Shown here piece by piece: positions 45,342 to 55,279 of a DNA stretch of 64,000 bases (its first letter is position 1; every line of letters begins with the position of its first letter). Source of the stretch: Cryobacterium psychrophilum. GTDB taxonomy: Bacteria; Actinomycetota; Actinomycetes; Actinomycetales; Microbacteriaceae. The position numbers and the translations under genes were made by a program. The notes below the pieces were generated by a model. It had not been told where the DNA came from, ran no database searches, and saw only the letters and a program-made list of their open reading frames with translations. The stretch is taken from the NCBI RefSeq assembly GCF_004365915.1, contig NZ_SODI01000001.1, forward strand, positions 3,472,001 through 3,536,000, read 5' to 3'.

Positions 45342-47708
45342 ATGACTCGTCAGCATCCCTCGGCGTCAGAACCGGACGAGACCGACCTTGAAGTCACAAA
45401 ACCGAAGGACTGGGCCGCGGGCGTGCCCGGGGTGTACCACTCCATGAAGCCGGCGCTGGAGCAGCTGGGCGTGATCCGGACCGGTAAGACGATGCTCGCC
45501 CTCAATCAGAAAGATGGCTTTGACTGCCCCAGTTGCGCTTGGCCAGACCCTACTCACCGGAAGACCTTCGAATTCTGCGAGAACGGTGCGAAAGCCGTCA
45601 CTTGGGAAGCGACACCGGTCACCATCGACTCGGACTTCTGGGCAGAGTATTCCCTTGATGATCTGTTGGAGAAGTCGGAGTATTGGCTTGGAATGCAGGG
45701 TCGTCTTACCGAGCCGGTCTATAAGCCCGCCGGCGAGAACCATTATCGACCGATCAGCTGGAACGATGCGTTTTCGGCGCTGGCTACGAAGCTGAATGCG
45801 CTCACGTCTCCAAACGAGGCTGCCTTCTATACGAGCGGCCGCGCCTCGAATGAGGCGGCTTTCGCATACCAGCTTTTTGTGCGCGCTTTCGGCACGAACA
45901 ACCTGCCTGACTGTTCTAACATGTGCCATGAGTCAACCGGATGGGCCATGGGTCAGACGCTGGGGATCGGCAAGGCCACGATCAGTTACGACGACTTTGC
46001 CCAGGCCGATCTGATCATCATTATGGGCCAGAATCCGGGAACGAACCATCCACGGATGCTGACGGCCTTGGAAGAGGCGAAGGATGCCGGCGCCGAGATC
46101 GTCGCCGTCAATCCCCTGCCGGAGGCCGGGCTGCACCGGTACAAAAACCCGCAGACGGTCAAGGGAATCATCGGACGCGGCACCCCCATCGCCGACCAGC
46201 ACGTGCAGATCCGGCTGGGCGGCGACATGGCTCTGCTGCAGGCGGTCTCCAAACGGGTACTGGCCGCCGAGGCGCAGCATCCCGGAACGGTGCTGGACCA
46301 CGAGTTTTTGGCGACGCACTGCTCGGGCCTAGAAGACCTCACCAAGCATCTGAACCTGCTCGATGAGCAGACCGTGCTCGAGGCCACGGGACTTGAGGCG
46401 CACGAGATCGACGAATTGGCCGAACGTTATCTTAAGGCCGATCGCGTGATCGTGACCTGGGCCATGGGCCTGACTCAGCAGAAGAAGGCTGTCTCGACCA
46501 TCAAAGAGATCATCAATTTGCTCTTGTTGCGGGGAAACATCGGCAAACCCGGTGCGGGTGCCTGCCCGATTCGCGGGCACAGCAATGTGCAGGGTGACCG
46601 CACCATGGGCATTTGGGAACAAATGCCGCCGGCATTCATGAACGCCCTCGAGCGGGAGTTCGGGTTTGATCCGCCCCGAGAACACGGTGCGGATGCCGTT
46701 GAGACCATCAACGGGCTGCGTGACGGTGAGATCAAGGTGTTTATGGCCCTCGGTGGCAACCTGGTCGCGGCAATCAGCGACACGAACGCGGCCGAAGCCG
46801 CCATGCGGGGCGCCGAGATGACCGTGCAGGTGTCTACGAAACTTAACCGGTCTCATGTGGTCACCGGCGCTGAGGCACTCATCCTGCCCACGATGGGCCG
46901 CACCGAGATCGATATGCAGGCGTCGGGGCCGCAGTTTGTGTCGGTCGAGGACACCGTCTGCGCCGTGCATCCGTCGTGGGGGAAGGTCGATCCGGTGGCA
47001 CCCGACCTCCTTTCGGAGGTGGCGATCGTCTCCCGGCTGGCGCTGGCTGTTCTCGGTGACACCGTGAAGGTCAATTGGGCCGGTTTTGAGCAGAACTATG
47101 ACCTCATTCGCGACCACATCTCTCACGTGGTCGACGGGTGCGAAAACTACAACCAGAAGATCCGTCAGGACGGCGGATTCATGCTTCCCAACGGCCCGCG
47201 GGATTCGCGCACCTTTCCCACGCCGATTGGCAAGGCGATACTCACCGTCAACGTTCTCGAGCGCGTCGATCGCCCACCGGGCACCCTCATTTTGCAGACA
47301 CTGCGCTCACACGACCAGTTCAACACAACGATCTATGGGCACAACGACCGGTATCGGGGCATCAAAAATGGCCGCCATGTGGTTTTTGTGAACCCCGACG
47401 ACCTCGCCGAGCTGGGCCTTGTCGATGGCCAGTTCGTGGATGTGCACGGGGTGTTCCGCGACAACATTCCGCGGGTCTTACGGAAATTCCGTTTGGTGTC
47501 CTACCCCACCGCTCGTGGCTGTGCGGCGGCCTACTATCCGGAGGCGAACGTGCTAGTTCCTCTTACGCACCTCGCCGAGGGCAGCAATACCCCCGTGTCG
47601 AAGGCGGTGATCGTGCGACTCGATCCGGTGGCCGCGGATGCCAACAGCGCGCCTGGCGCGAAGGTAGCCGCTGCTCATAACCATTCGGGGGCGGCCTTGC
47701 CGGGCTGA
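45342..47708 (+). CDS. FdhF/YdeP-family molybdopterin oxidoreductase
   Basis: 788 residues from ATG 45342 (GAAAGGG upstream; the GTG at 45318 has no better site). Bis-molybdopterin enzyme of the formate-dehydrogenase-like YdeP group: N-terminal CPSCAWPDP and FEFCENGAKA with cysteines, PISWNDAFSALATKLN, YTSGRASNEAAFAYQLF, DCSNMCHESTGWAMGQTLGI, RGNIGKPGAGACPIRGHSNV and a C-terminal molydopterin dinucleotide domain (NDRYRGIKNGRHVVFVNPDD). Homologues are linked to acid or oxidative stress and some to formate oxidation; cofactor partners are not adjacent. It appears complete. Confidence 0.88.
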   Translation: MTRQHPSASEPDETDLEVTKPKDWAAGVPGVYHSMKPALEQLGVIRTGKTMLALNQKDGFDCPSCAWPDPTHRKTFEFCENGAKAVTWEATPVTIDSDFWAEYSLDDLLEKSEYWLGMQGRLTEPVYKPAGENHYRPISWNDAFSALATKLNALTSPNEAAFYTSGRASNEAAFAYQLFVRAFGTNNLPDCSNMCHESTGWAMGQTLGIGKATISYDDFAQADLIIIMGQNPGTNHPRMLTALEEAKDAGAEIVAVNPLPEAGLHRYKNPQTVKGIIGRGTPIADQHVQIRLGGDMALLQAVSKRVLAAEAQHPGTVLDHEFLATHCSGLEDLTKHLNLLDEQTVLEATGLEAHEIDELAERYLKADRVIVTWAMGLTQQKKAVSTIKEIINLLLLRGNIGKPGAGACPIRGHSNVQGDRTMGIWEQMPPAFMNALEREFGFDPPREHGADAVETINGLRDGEIKVFMALGGNLVAAISDTNAAEAAMRGAEMTVQVSTKLNRSHVVTGAEALILPTMGRTEIDMQASGPQFVSVEDTVCAVHPSWGKVDPVAPDLLSEVAIVSRLALAVLGDTVKVNWAGFEQNYDLIRDHISHVVDGCENYNQKIRQDGGFMLPNGPRDSRTFPTPIGKAILTVNVLERVDRPPGTLILQTLRSHDQFNTTIYGHNDRYRGIKNGRHVVFVNPDDLAELGLVDGQFVDVHGVFRDNIPRVLRKFRLVSYPTARGCAAAYYPEANVLVPLTHLAEGSNTPVSKAVIVRLDPVAADANSAPGAKVAAAHNHSGAALPG

Positions 47709-47761
47709 CTGGCAGGGCCCTGCTCTCGGCCGCACGGCCGGGGCCACCCAGACCACGAGCG

Positions 47762-48004
47762 TTACTGCGCCGTGTCAGCCCAGCCCGTGCGGGCCGTGTC
47801 GGCCCTGTCGGTGCGGGCCGTCGACGTGGCGCAGATTTGACGGGCCACCGCGGCGGCTGATTCCACTGCCGCTGACGCGTTTTTCTCGCCCGTCGCCGCA
47901 GCGAGTCCGGCCGCGTAGCTGAGTATTTGATGCCTTAAGAGCCACCCGTTCGTGCGGTTCAGCGCCAGGGGTCGTGCGAGAGGGCGCCAGCGGCCGCATG
48001 GCAT
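47762..48004 (-). CDS. Possible small protein, weakly supported
   Basis: 80-codon frame beginning ATG at 48004, with an alanine-rich middle (ILSYAAGLAAATGEKNASAA) and a threonine/arginine/aspartate repeat end (ARTDRADTARTGWADTA). No clear ribosome site or known family. It may be chance in high-GC DNA between two unrelated genes; otherwise this 357-bp gap (47709-48065) shows only a GTGCGGGCCGT-like repeat. Confidence 0.22.
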   Translation of the reverse strand: MPCGRWRPLARPLALNRTNGWLLRHQILSYAAGLAAATGEKNASAAVESAAAVARQICATSTARTDRADTARTGWADTAQ

Positions 48005-48065
48005 GGTGCCGCTGACGCCCCATCGCTGGGATTAGGCGCTGGTTCCCGGTGTCACCGGTCAGACC

Positions 48066-49030
48066 GTGGCATGCCGTGAGCTTCAAAGTGGTATCGGGCC
48101 GGTAGAAGTTGTAGTTCTCGATAGTGAGGGTGCACTGACGCTGGTGGAATGCAAAATGGCGGGCAACCCCCAGGTGCGACGAGAAGTCGTTGGGCAGATC
48201 CTGGACTACGCATCTCGATTATGGCGCATGCCGGTCGAGGCCTTCGAACAGGCCCGGATGCGAGCCGAACCGAACAGCCTGTCCCCGCTCGACGCTCTCG
48301 GCGACGAGGAAGGCCGCATCCGGGCCGCTCTCCAAGACAACCTGAATGCCGGGCGGCTCAACCTCGTCCTTCCCGTCGATCAATTGAACGATGACTGAAG
48401 AGAATCGTTGAATTCCTGAACACGATCATCGCGCCCAGCGCCAGCGTAATTGTTGTCGAATACGCCCACGCACGTGAGGGCGAATTCGAGATTCACATCC
48501 CTACGGCCTACGGCACTGAACTGTTGGAAGCCAAGAGTCAAGCCCCACCCGTTAAGCGACCGGACTGGACGATTGACGAGTACCAACACTGGTGCGCCGA
48601 ACACGACCGGCACGGTAAGCCAGTGGTCGGCGCATTCATCGCGGCGCTGCAAACCAATGGCTTCGACGTTCTCCGGGGGCGTGCATCCACCCCGTCTCTG
48701 AACTGCGGATTGGACGCACCGCTGCTCGGGCACAAGTACCCGATCGCGTTGTGCACTGACGCCTCGCGGGGCGCGCGATCGAGGTGCGTTTCCCGGACTT
48801 CAAGAACACGCCGAAAATCGTGGCGCGTCTGGTCGATGCAGTAGAGGGTATTCCCGCCGCTACTTCCTCAGCCCGATCGGTGCATCGTGGTTCAGAGGCT
48901 ATCGCGCCGGATGCGCGTTTGACGGGCTTGGCAGTGCCTCGATTCGCGTCGATCTTTACGAGCGAGTGGTCACCCCTGGTCGCTGGTTTTCTCGGAGATA
49001 CGGTCGAGCTCGACTGCCGGTGGGTTAGGA
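48066..49030 (+). pseudogene. Decayed PDDEXK-like endonuclease gene
   Basis: Three successive frames are needed: first VEVVVLDSEGALTLVECKM and REVVGQILDYASRLW (the ExK-type nuclease core), ending at TGA 48398; then LKRIVEFLNTIIAPSASVIV to PTAYGTELLEAKS and KRPDWTIDEYQHWC; then VEVRFPDFKNTPKIVARLVD to the TAG at about 49026. Two frameshifts and a missing front make it a relic of an about 350-residue protein. It fits a nuclease of unknown role, possibly defence-related. Confidence 0.65.
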
Positions 49031-49071
49031 GTCCGGCTGTTAGAGTTGGCCTGATCGCGGACAATCCGCCG

Positions 49072-49902
49072 ATGCCAGTGCGATTCGAGGAGTTCGTGGC
49101 AGGTCACACAACAGCCCCGGGCCAGTCGGTCACGAGTCGCGTCCTCAGTATCCTCGCGGCCTTCGAACACAGCGCATCCGCGTTGACACTCTCGCAGATC
49201 AGCACCGAGAGCGGACTGCCGCAGAGCACCGCTCACCGCCTCCTCGGTGAGCTTGAAATCTGGGGAGCCGTACAACGGGACGCGCAGGGCCGGTACCAGA
49301 TCGGCATTCGTCTGTGGGAGCTTGGCCAACACGGCGGTCGCAAACTGCGCGATCTTGTCCGCCCCTTTCTTCAGGATCTCTTCGGCCTGACCCAGGAGAC
49401 CGTGCACCTTGCCATTCGTGACGGTGCCGAAGTGCTCTATATGGACCGCATCTATGGCAGCCGCCGGGTGCCCCAGGCCTCGCAGGTCGGCGGGCGTCTA
49501 CCGTTGCACGCGACCGCCGCAGGCCGGGCCATTCTCGCCTTCGAAGACGAGTGGGTTCAGGAGGCAGTGCTGAGCGGGAAGCTCGCTCAGCGCACCGTGC
49601 ACACCAAAACGGACCCCGACCAGCTACGCAGGGAACTCACCCGCATCCGTGACCAGGGGTTCTCGTTCGCGTCGGAGGAGGTGCGGCTCGGATCTTGCTC
49701 CCTCGCCGTGCCGGTTTTCGCCGCGGATGGCAGCATCTACGCCGGCCTCGGAATCGTATTCCCGATTTCGCACATGCAACAGGTTGAACGTAATCTACCG
49801 ATTCTGCGCGGCACGGCGGGCCTCATCCAGGCTCAAATCGCGCACCTCCCGACGACAGCACGGCCCGGCAGCGTGCGCCCTCAAAAAGGGTCGAACAGCT
49901 AA
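49072..49902 (+). CDS. IclR-family transcription regulator
   Basis: About 276 residues from ATG 49072. Winged helix at 20-85 (SRVLSILAAFEHSASALTLS, ESGLPQSTAHRLLGELE) and the effector-binding GAF-like domain (HLAIRDGAEVLYMDRIYGSR, LPLHATAAGRAILAF, FASEEVRLGSCSLAVPVF). IclR proteins commonly control aromatic degradation genes beside them, and this one lies directly upstream of the cre-like cluster, in the same direction with 93 bp between. The longer open frame upstream belongs to the decayed nuclease gene. Confidence 0.9.
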   Translation: MPVRFEEFVAGHTTAPGQSVTSRVLSILAAFEHSASALTLSQISTESGLPQSTAHRLLGELEIWGAVQRDAQGRYQIGIRLWELGQHGGRKLRDLVRPFLQDLFGLTQETVHLAIRDGAEVLYMDRIYGSRRVPQASQVGGRLPLHATAAGRAILAFEDEWVQEAVLSGKLAQRTVHTKTDPDQLRRELTRIRDQGFSFASEEVRLGSCSLAVPVFAADGSIYAGLGIVFPISHMQQVERNLPILRGTAGLIQAQIAHLPTTARPGSVRPQKGSNS

Positions 49903-49995
49903 GCCGATTCCATCCAGTGGGAGAGGACGGCGGGCGGGGCGACCGGCTCCCGTTAGATAGTGGTAATTCCCCGCAGTCGTGGAAAAGGAGCAATC

Positions 49996-51363
49996 GTGAC
50001 CAGTAACACCCAAGCAATACGCACGGAATCAAACGCACCGCATGTCGCAACGTGTCCGGTGAACCACAGTGCCGCAACCGTGCCGGCCGAGGCCCGTCCC
50101 GCCGAGCGATACGGCTACGAGCCCTTCAACATGAATGACCCGTTCCCGTCATACGCCGCCCTGCGCGAGAATGCACCGGTCATGTACGACGAGTCCATCG
50201 GCTACTTCGTGGTGTCCCGGTATGACGACACCAAGGCCGTCTTCGACAACTGGAAGATCTTCAGCAGCGAGAACGCCCAGATGCCCGTGCGGCCCCGCGG
50301 CCCAGAGGCGACACAGATCATGAACGACGGCGGTTTCACCGCTTACTCCGGGCTGAGCGCCCGCATTCCCCCGGAGCACACCCGCATGCGCGCCATCGTG
50401 CAGAAGGAATTCACGCCGCGACGCTACAAGTCACTCGAACCCACGATTCGCGAGAACACCCAGCGGTTGCTGCAGCAGATGTTGGCCCACGCGGATGCCC
50501 GCGGCGATTTTCTGAAAGACGTCGCCGTCGACATTCCCACGATCACCATCCTCGGCCTGCTCGGCGTGGGACCGGAGATGGTGTCGACCTACAAGAAGTG
50601 GTCGGATTCCCGTGCCGCCATGACCTGGGGTGACCTGAGTGATGACGAGCAGGTCCCGCACGCGCACAACCTGGTCGACTACTGGACCGAGTGCCTGCGC
50701 CTGGTCGCCAACGCGCATGAGCAGCTGGCGGCCGGTACCAACGGCGACAACCTCGTCTTCGACCTCGTGCAGGCGCAGTCCACCGGCTCCGAGATCAGCG
50801 ACCATGAGATCGCCTCGGTCTGTTACAGCCTGCTCTTCGCCGGTCACGAGACCACAACCACCCTCATCTCAAACACCATTCGCGAGCTGCTCACGCACCC
50901 GGCCGAGTGGAAGAAACTTCAGGAAGACCCGAGCCTGATCCCCTCCGCGATCGACGAGACGCTGCGCTTCTCGCCGAGCATCGTCGGTTGGCGCCGTAAG
51001 GCCCTCGAAGATACCGAGATCGGAGGCGTCGCGATTCCGAAGGGTTCCAACATTCTTCTGCTGATGGGCTCGGCGAACCGTGACCCCGGCACCTTTGAGG
51101 ATCCCGAAACCTTCGACATCACCCGTATCAACGCCCGCAACCACCTCTCCTTCGGCTTTGGTATTCATTACTGCCTCGGCAACATGCTCGCCAAGATGCA
51201 AGACAAGATCGTGGTCGAGGAGACCCTCAAGGCTGCGCCCGACCTGCGCATCCTCCACCCCGAAGCCATCATCTTCGGAGACAACCTGTCGTTTCGCGCC
51301 CCCACATCGGTGCCCGTCACATGGGGGCCTCTCGCGAACGCATCCGAAGGAGCAGTGAAATGA
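49996..51363 (+). CDS. creJ: Cytochrome P450, CreJ-like
   Basis: 455 residues from GTG 49996 with GGAG upstream. Oxygen-binding I helix AGHETTTT, ExxR motif IDETLRF, and heme-ligand loop FGFGIHYCLGNMLA with the axial Cys. No membrane anchor, so a soluble class I P450 that needs ferredoxin and reductase, both encoded downstream. In the C. glutamicum cre pathway the P450 oxidises the methyl group of phosphorylated 4-cresol stepwise. The gene order here (P450, two phosphorylating subunits, SDR, ferredoxin, reductase, HD, ALDH) is the basis for the name. Confidence 0.88.
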   Translation: MTSNTQAIRTESNAPHVATCPVNHSAATVPAEARPAERYGYEPFNMNDPFPSYAALRENAPVMYDESIGYFVVSRYDDTKAVFDNWKIFSSENAQMPVRPRGPEATQIMNDGGFTAYSGLSARIPPEHTRMRAIVQKEFTPRRYKSLEPTIRENTQRLLQQMLAHADARGDFLKDVAVDIPTITILGLLGVGPEMVSTYKKWSDSRAAMTWGDLSDDEQVPHAHNLVDYWTECLRLVANAHEQLAAGTNGDNLVFDLVQAQSTGSEISDHEIASVCYSLLFAGHETTTTLISNTIRELLTHPAEWKKLQEDPSLIPSAIDETLRFSPSIVGWRRKALEDTEIGGVAIPKGSNILLLMGSANRDPGTFEDPETFDITRINARNHLSFGFGIHYCLGNMLAKMQDKIVVEETLKAAPDLRILHPEAIIFGDNLSFRAPTSVPVTWGPLANASEGAVK

Positions 51364-52436
51364 CCCACGCCCCGTTCATTCAATTCTTTGACAGTGTGGA
51401 TGCGCCGCTGCACGACCTGCTTGGCGGCAAGTGCGCCTCGCTCGTGGCGCTGACCCAGGCCGGCATGCCGGTCCCTCCCGGGTTCGCCATCACGACCGCC
51501 GCGTACGACGCCTTCATTGATGCGGCCGGCATTCGGGCTGATATTCACCAACTGCTCGACGGCCTCGATGCCGACGACATCGCTGAGGTCGATCGTGTGT
51601 CGGCGCAGCTGCGCTTCGAGATTGAAAGCCGACCCGTGCCGGCCGAGCTTCACGCCCTCTTCGTCGACGCGTACCATGCGTTGCAGGCCCGTTTCCGTGA
51701 GCCGGTGCCGGTCGCTGTGCGGTCGTCCGCCACTGCCGAGGACCTCCCTGATGCCAGCTTCGCTGGCCAGCAGGACACCTACCTCTGGTTGACGGGCATC
51801 GACGACGTCGCCGCGCACATTCATCGCTGCTGGGCCTCGCTTTACACCTCGCGGGCCATCACGTATCGCCTGAAGAACAACATTCCCAACGAGGGACTGT
51901 CGATGGCCGTCGCCGTACAAAAGATGGTCAACGCACGCGCTGCCGGTGTGGCCATCACCATGGACCCGACCACCGGTGACCGTTCCAAGATCGTGATTGA
52001 GGCCGCCTATGGGCTCGGTGAACTCGTTGTTTCCGGACTCGTCACACCCGATAACATCACCGTGGACAAGATCATGCTCATGGTTGTCAAGCGGGTTCTC
52101 GGCGACAAGCACGCCGAACTCGTACCCGATCCGAGTACCAAGGCTCTGGCCGAACTTGAGGTGTCGGCCGAGCGCCGAGCACAGCTCTCCATCAGCGAGA
52201 CGGAGATCACGGCGATCGCGACGATCGCGAAGAAGGCCGAGAAGCACTTCAAGTGCCCGCAGGACATCGAGTGGGCCCTTGACCGCGATCTGCCCGACGG
52301 CGAAAACCTGCTGCTGCTTCAGTCCCGGCCCGAGACGGTGTTCTCGTCGAAGGCGCAGACGCCGGTCACGCCGGCCGGCGGGTTCGGCATCGAGAGCATA
52401 ACCCGTTCCCTCATGGTGCAGGCCGGCAAGGCTTGA
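51360..52436 (+). CDS. creI: PEP-synthase-like ATP-grasp subunit of aryl phosphate synthase, CreI-like
   Basis: 358 residues; ATG overlaps the P450 stop. It corresponds to the N-terminal ATP-binding part of PEP synthase: LGGKCASLVALTQAGMPVPP, VAVRSSATAEDLPDASFAGQ, MVNARAAGVAITMDPTTGD and DIEWALDRD. It ends before the swivelling phosphohistidine domain, which is on the next protein. Together they should use ATP to phosphorylate the hydroxyl of a phenol, as in phenylphosphate synthase of Thauera and CreHI of Corynebacterium. The H/I letters follow gene order from memory and should be confirmed. Confidence 0.82.
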   Translation: MTHAPFIQFFDSVDAPLHDLLGGKCASLVALTQAGMPVPPGFAITTAAYDAFIDAAGIRADIHQLLDGLDADDIAEVDRVSAQLRFEIESRPVPAELHALFVDAYHALQARFREPVPVAVRSSATAEDLPDASFAGQQDTYLWLTGIDDVAAHIHRCWASLYTSRAITYRLKNNIPNEGLSMAVAVQKMVNARAAGVAITMDPTTGDRSKIVIEAAYGLGELVVSGLVTPDNITVDKIMLMVVKRVLGDKHAELVPDPSTKALAELEVSAERRAQLSISETEITAIATIAKKAEKHFKCPQDIEWALDRDLPDGENLLLLQSRPETVFSSKAQTPVTPAGGFGIESITRSLMVQAGKA

Positions 52437-52518
52437 CCCCTGATTTTCCGAGCACCTACACCAGCACCACCCGAACACGTCCGTTATCCCTCGCACTACC
52501 CTCGAGAACGGTTTTCTT

Positions 52519-54420
52519 ATGACAGAGAAGTCATTTCCCAGCCCCTACGACCAGGCTCCGGCTGCCGGCGCTGAAGGTTGGAAGAACTTGTACGCCTACA
52601 ATCTGGTTTTCCAGGACAATCGCCGTGAGGTGGAAGAAGGCAAGTTCTGGTTTTGCGACAGCCAGCACTGGCCGACCGTCGTCAAGCCTTTTGAGACCAT
52701 CGGCCTTGAATTCTCCGTCTCCTGCCTCGGCCAGTACAACACCCGACACCTGCTGATTCCCCCGGCGAACGGCATCGAGTTCCGCCTTCACAATGGCTAC
52801 CTGTTCATGTCGCCGGTCGGCGTTCCCGAAGCTGAAGTTGCGCCGCGCGTGCCCGAGTTCATGGCCCGTGCCGGTCACTACTTCCAGAACTGGGACACCC
52901 TGCTCGAGCAATGGCAGGGCAAGATCCGCGGCACGATTGATGAGCTGGGCGCGCTCTCGTTCGACGCGCTGCCCGACAAGGTTGACATCAACGACGTCAC
53001 GAGCGGAAAAGGCACCGGGCCGAACAATGAACTGCTCGCCCAGTACGACCAGCTGATTGCGCTCACCTACCGGGCTTGGCAGTACCACTTCGAGTTCCTC
53101 AACCTCGGCTACGTGGCCTACCTCGACTTTTTCAGCTACTGCAAAGAGGTCTTCCCCGGCATCCCCGACCAGGCCGTCGCCAAGATGGTGCAGGGCGTTG
53201 ACATGGAGCTGTTCCGGCCGGACGACGAGCTCAAGAAGCTCGCCAAGCTTGCCGTGGAACTGGACCTGACCGGCCTCTTCGGTCAGACCCACAACCCCGA
53301 GGCCACGCTCGATGCCATCGCGAACGCCCCGCACGGCGCCGAGTGGATCGCCGCCTGGACCGAAGCGAAAGACCCGTGGTTCAACTTCACTGTGGGCAAC
53401 GGCTTCTACGCCCACGACAAGTACTGGATGGACCACCTCGAACTGCCCCTCGGCTACATCAGCGATTACATCGGTCGCCTGCAGACCGGCCAGACCATCG
53501 ATCGCCCGGTGGCCGAACTCGTCGCCGAGCGCGACCGCATCAGCGAGGAGTATTGTGAACTTCTCAGCCCCGAGCAGCTCGCCGCTTTCGAGGGCAAGCT
53601 CGGCCTCGCCCGCCAGGTATATCCCTACGTGGAGAACCACAACTTCTACATTGAGCACTGGACCATGGGTGTGTTCTGGCGCAAGGCACGCCAGCTCTCG
53701 GAAATGCTCCAGGCACAGGGCTTCTGGCCTGAGGCCGACGGCATGTTCTTCCTGCGCCGCGATGAGGTGCGTGAGGCACTGTTCGACTATGTCACCGGCT
53801 GGGCCGTTGGCGCTCCGGCGATCGGACCGGACTACTGGCCCGACGAGGTTGCGCGTCGCCGCGTGATCGTCGACGCCCTGCAGAGCGAGCGCCCGCAGCC
53901 CGCGCTGAACACTCCGCCCGCCGTCATCACCGAGCCCTTCACCCTCATGCTCTGGGGCATCACGAGTGACCAGATCAAGAACTGGCTTGGCGACTCCGAT
54001 GCGCCGGAAGGTGAGTTCCGCGGAATGGCGGCATCCAGCGGTGTGGCAGAGGGCCCGGCCCGGGTGATCAGCAGCTCCGACCAGCTCTCCGAGGTTCGGG
54101 AGGGCGACATTCTGGTGGCCCCCGTCACGGCGCCTTCATGGGGACCGATCTTCGGCAAGATTCGAGCCACCGTCACGGACATCGGCGGCATGATGAGCCA
54201 CGCGGCCATCGTCTGCCGGGAATACGGCATGCCCGCCGTCACGGGAACCGGAACCGCGTCGTCGCAGATCGTCACCGGTCAGTGGTTGCGCGTCGATGGC
54301 AACAACGGAACCGTCACCGTCGTCGAAGGTCACGTGCACGACGTTACCCTGGCCAATGACGCAGCCATTCAGCTGGAACAGGCGATCGATGGCACCGTTC
54401 TCGAAGGCAGCCATGCCTGA
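52519..54420 (+). CDS. creH: PEP-utilising phosphotransfer subunit of aryl phosphate synthase, CreH-like
   Basis: 633 residues. The C-terminal 100 residues form the PEP-utiliser mobile domain: FRGMAASSGVAEGPARVISS, then TVTDIGGMMSHAAIVCREYG, where the His after MMS is the phospho-carrier. The long N-terminal part (LYAYNLVFQDNRREVEEGKF, YRAWQYHFEFLNLGYVAYL) is the substrate-binding portion, like the PpsA-type subunit of phenylphosphate synthase. The enzyme would make an aryl phosphate from the phenolic substrate using phosphate from the ATP-grasp subunit. Confidence 0.82.
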   Translation: MTEKSFPSPYDQAPAAGAEGWKNLYAYNLVFQDNRREVEEGKFWFCDSQHWPTVVKPFETIGLEFSVSCLGQYNTRHLLIPPANGIEFRLHNGYLFMSPVGVPEAEVAPRVPEFMARAGHYFQNWDTLLEQWQGKIRGTIDELGALSFDALPDKVDINDVTSGKGTGPNNELLAQYDQLIALTYRAWQYHFEFLNLGYVAYLDFFSYCKEVFPGIPDQAVAKMVQGVDMELFRPDDELKKLAKLAVELDLTGLFGQTHNPEATLDAIANAPHGAEWIAAWTEAKDPWFNFTVGNGFYAHDKYWMDHLELPLGYISDYIGRLQTGQTIDRPVAELVAERDRISEEYCELLSPEQLAAFEGKLGLARQVYPYVENHNFYIEHWTMGVFWRKARQLSEMLQAQGFWPEADGMFFLRRDEVREALFDYVTGWAVGAPAIGPDYWPDEVARRRVIVDALQSERPQPALNTPPAVITEPFTLMLWGITSDQIKNWLGDSDAPEGEFRGMAASSGVAEGPARVISSSDQLSEVREGDILVAPVTAPSWGPIFGKIRATVTDIGGMMSHAAIVCREYGMPAVTGTGTASSQIVTGQWLRVDGNNGTVTVVEGHVHDVTLANDAAIQLEQAIDGTVLEGSHA

Positions 54421-55225
54421 ACCGCGCACGGCCTCGTCCACCTCCGCGTCCACCGCGAGAACGGTGCTGATCACCGGCGCCGCCGGCGGGCTGGGCCGTG
54501 CCTTCGCTCTGGGCTTCGCGGCCCAGGGCGACCGGGTGGTGGCCGCCGACACCAACCTCGAAGGAGCGCAGCAGACCGCTGCGCTCATTGAGGAGGCCGG
54601 CGGCACCGCCCTCGCCCTACATGCCAACGTCACATCGCTCGACTCGGTGACTCAGATGGCAGCGGATGCCGCGGCCTTCGACGCCGAGTTCACCGGCGGC
54701 ACCGGCTCGACGAACACCGGACACATCGACGTGATCATCAACAACGCCGCGATCTACGCGACCATCACCCGTTCAGCGTTCGAGGAGATCGACGTGGACG
54801 AGTGGGACCTCGTGATGGCCGTGAACCTCAAGGGCCCGTGGCTCGTGACGCGGGCCTGCTCGCCCTACCTGCAGAGCGGTTCGCACGTGGTCAATCTGTC
54901 GTCGGCCACCGTGATGAGCGGCTCGGCTCACTGGGCTCACTATGTGGCCAGTAAGGGCGGCGTCATTGCGCTCACTCGAGTGCTCGCCAAGGAACTCGGT
55001 GACCGAAACGTGACCGTGAACGCGATTGCACCCGGCTTCACCCTCACCGAGGCCAGCTACGGACTCATCGAAGGCGCCGCCGACTATGGCGTCGACCGCG
55101 GCAGCATCAAACGGGCCAGCGAACCCGACGACATCGTGGGGGCGGCACTGTTCCTCGCCGGCCCCGGCTCGAGCTACATCACCGGTCAGACCCTCGTGGT
55201 CGACGGTGGTCGCCAGTTCCTGTGA
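54413..55225 (+). CDS. creG: Short-chain dehydrogenase, CreG-like
   Basis: 270 residues from ATG 54413, overlapping the previous stop by 8 bp; the longer open frame from 54296 is in the previous gene. Classical SDR: cofactor motif TGAAGGLG, VIINNAAIY, catalytic Ser in VNLSSATVMSG and YVASK (Tyr and Lys). Asp at AADTN after the second strand indicates NAD preference. In the cre scheme it would oxidise the benzyl alcohol to the aldehyde. Confidence 0.88.
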   Translation: MPEPRTASSTSASTARTVLITGAAGGLGRAFALGFAAQGDRVVAADTNLEGAQQTAALIEEAGGTALALHANVTSLDSVTQMAADAAAFDAEFTGGTGSTNTGHIDVIINNAAIYATITRSAFEEIDVDEWDLVMAVNLKGPWLVTRACSPYLQSGSHVVNLSSATVMSGSAHWAHYVASKGGVIALTRVLAKELGDRNVTVNAIAPGFTLTEASYGLIEGAADYGVDRGSIKRASEPDDIVGAALFLAGPGSSYITGQTLVVDGGRQFL

Positions 55226-55279
55226 TTGCCGTAATCGTGCAGTTCCACACACAGCGAAACTTGAGAAAGGAAACCTGAC

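Noticed and set aside
45342..47708. Calling the molybdoenzyme a formate dehydrogenase
   Set aside because: No iron-sulfur or diaphorase partner subunit or FdhD-type gene is adjacent, and the motifs fit the YdeP branch, whose substrate is mostly unknown.
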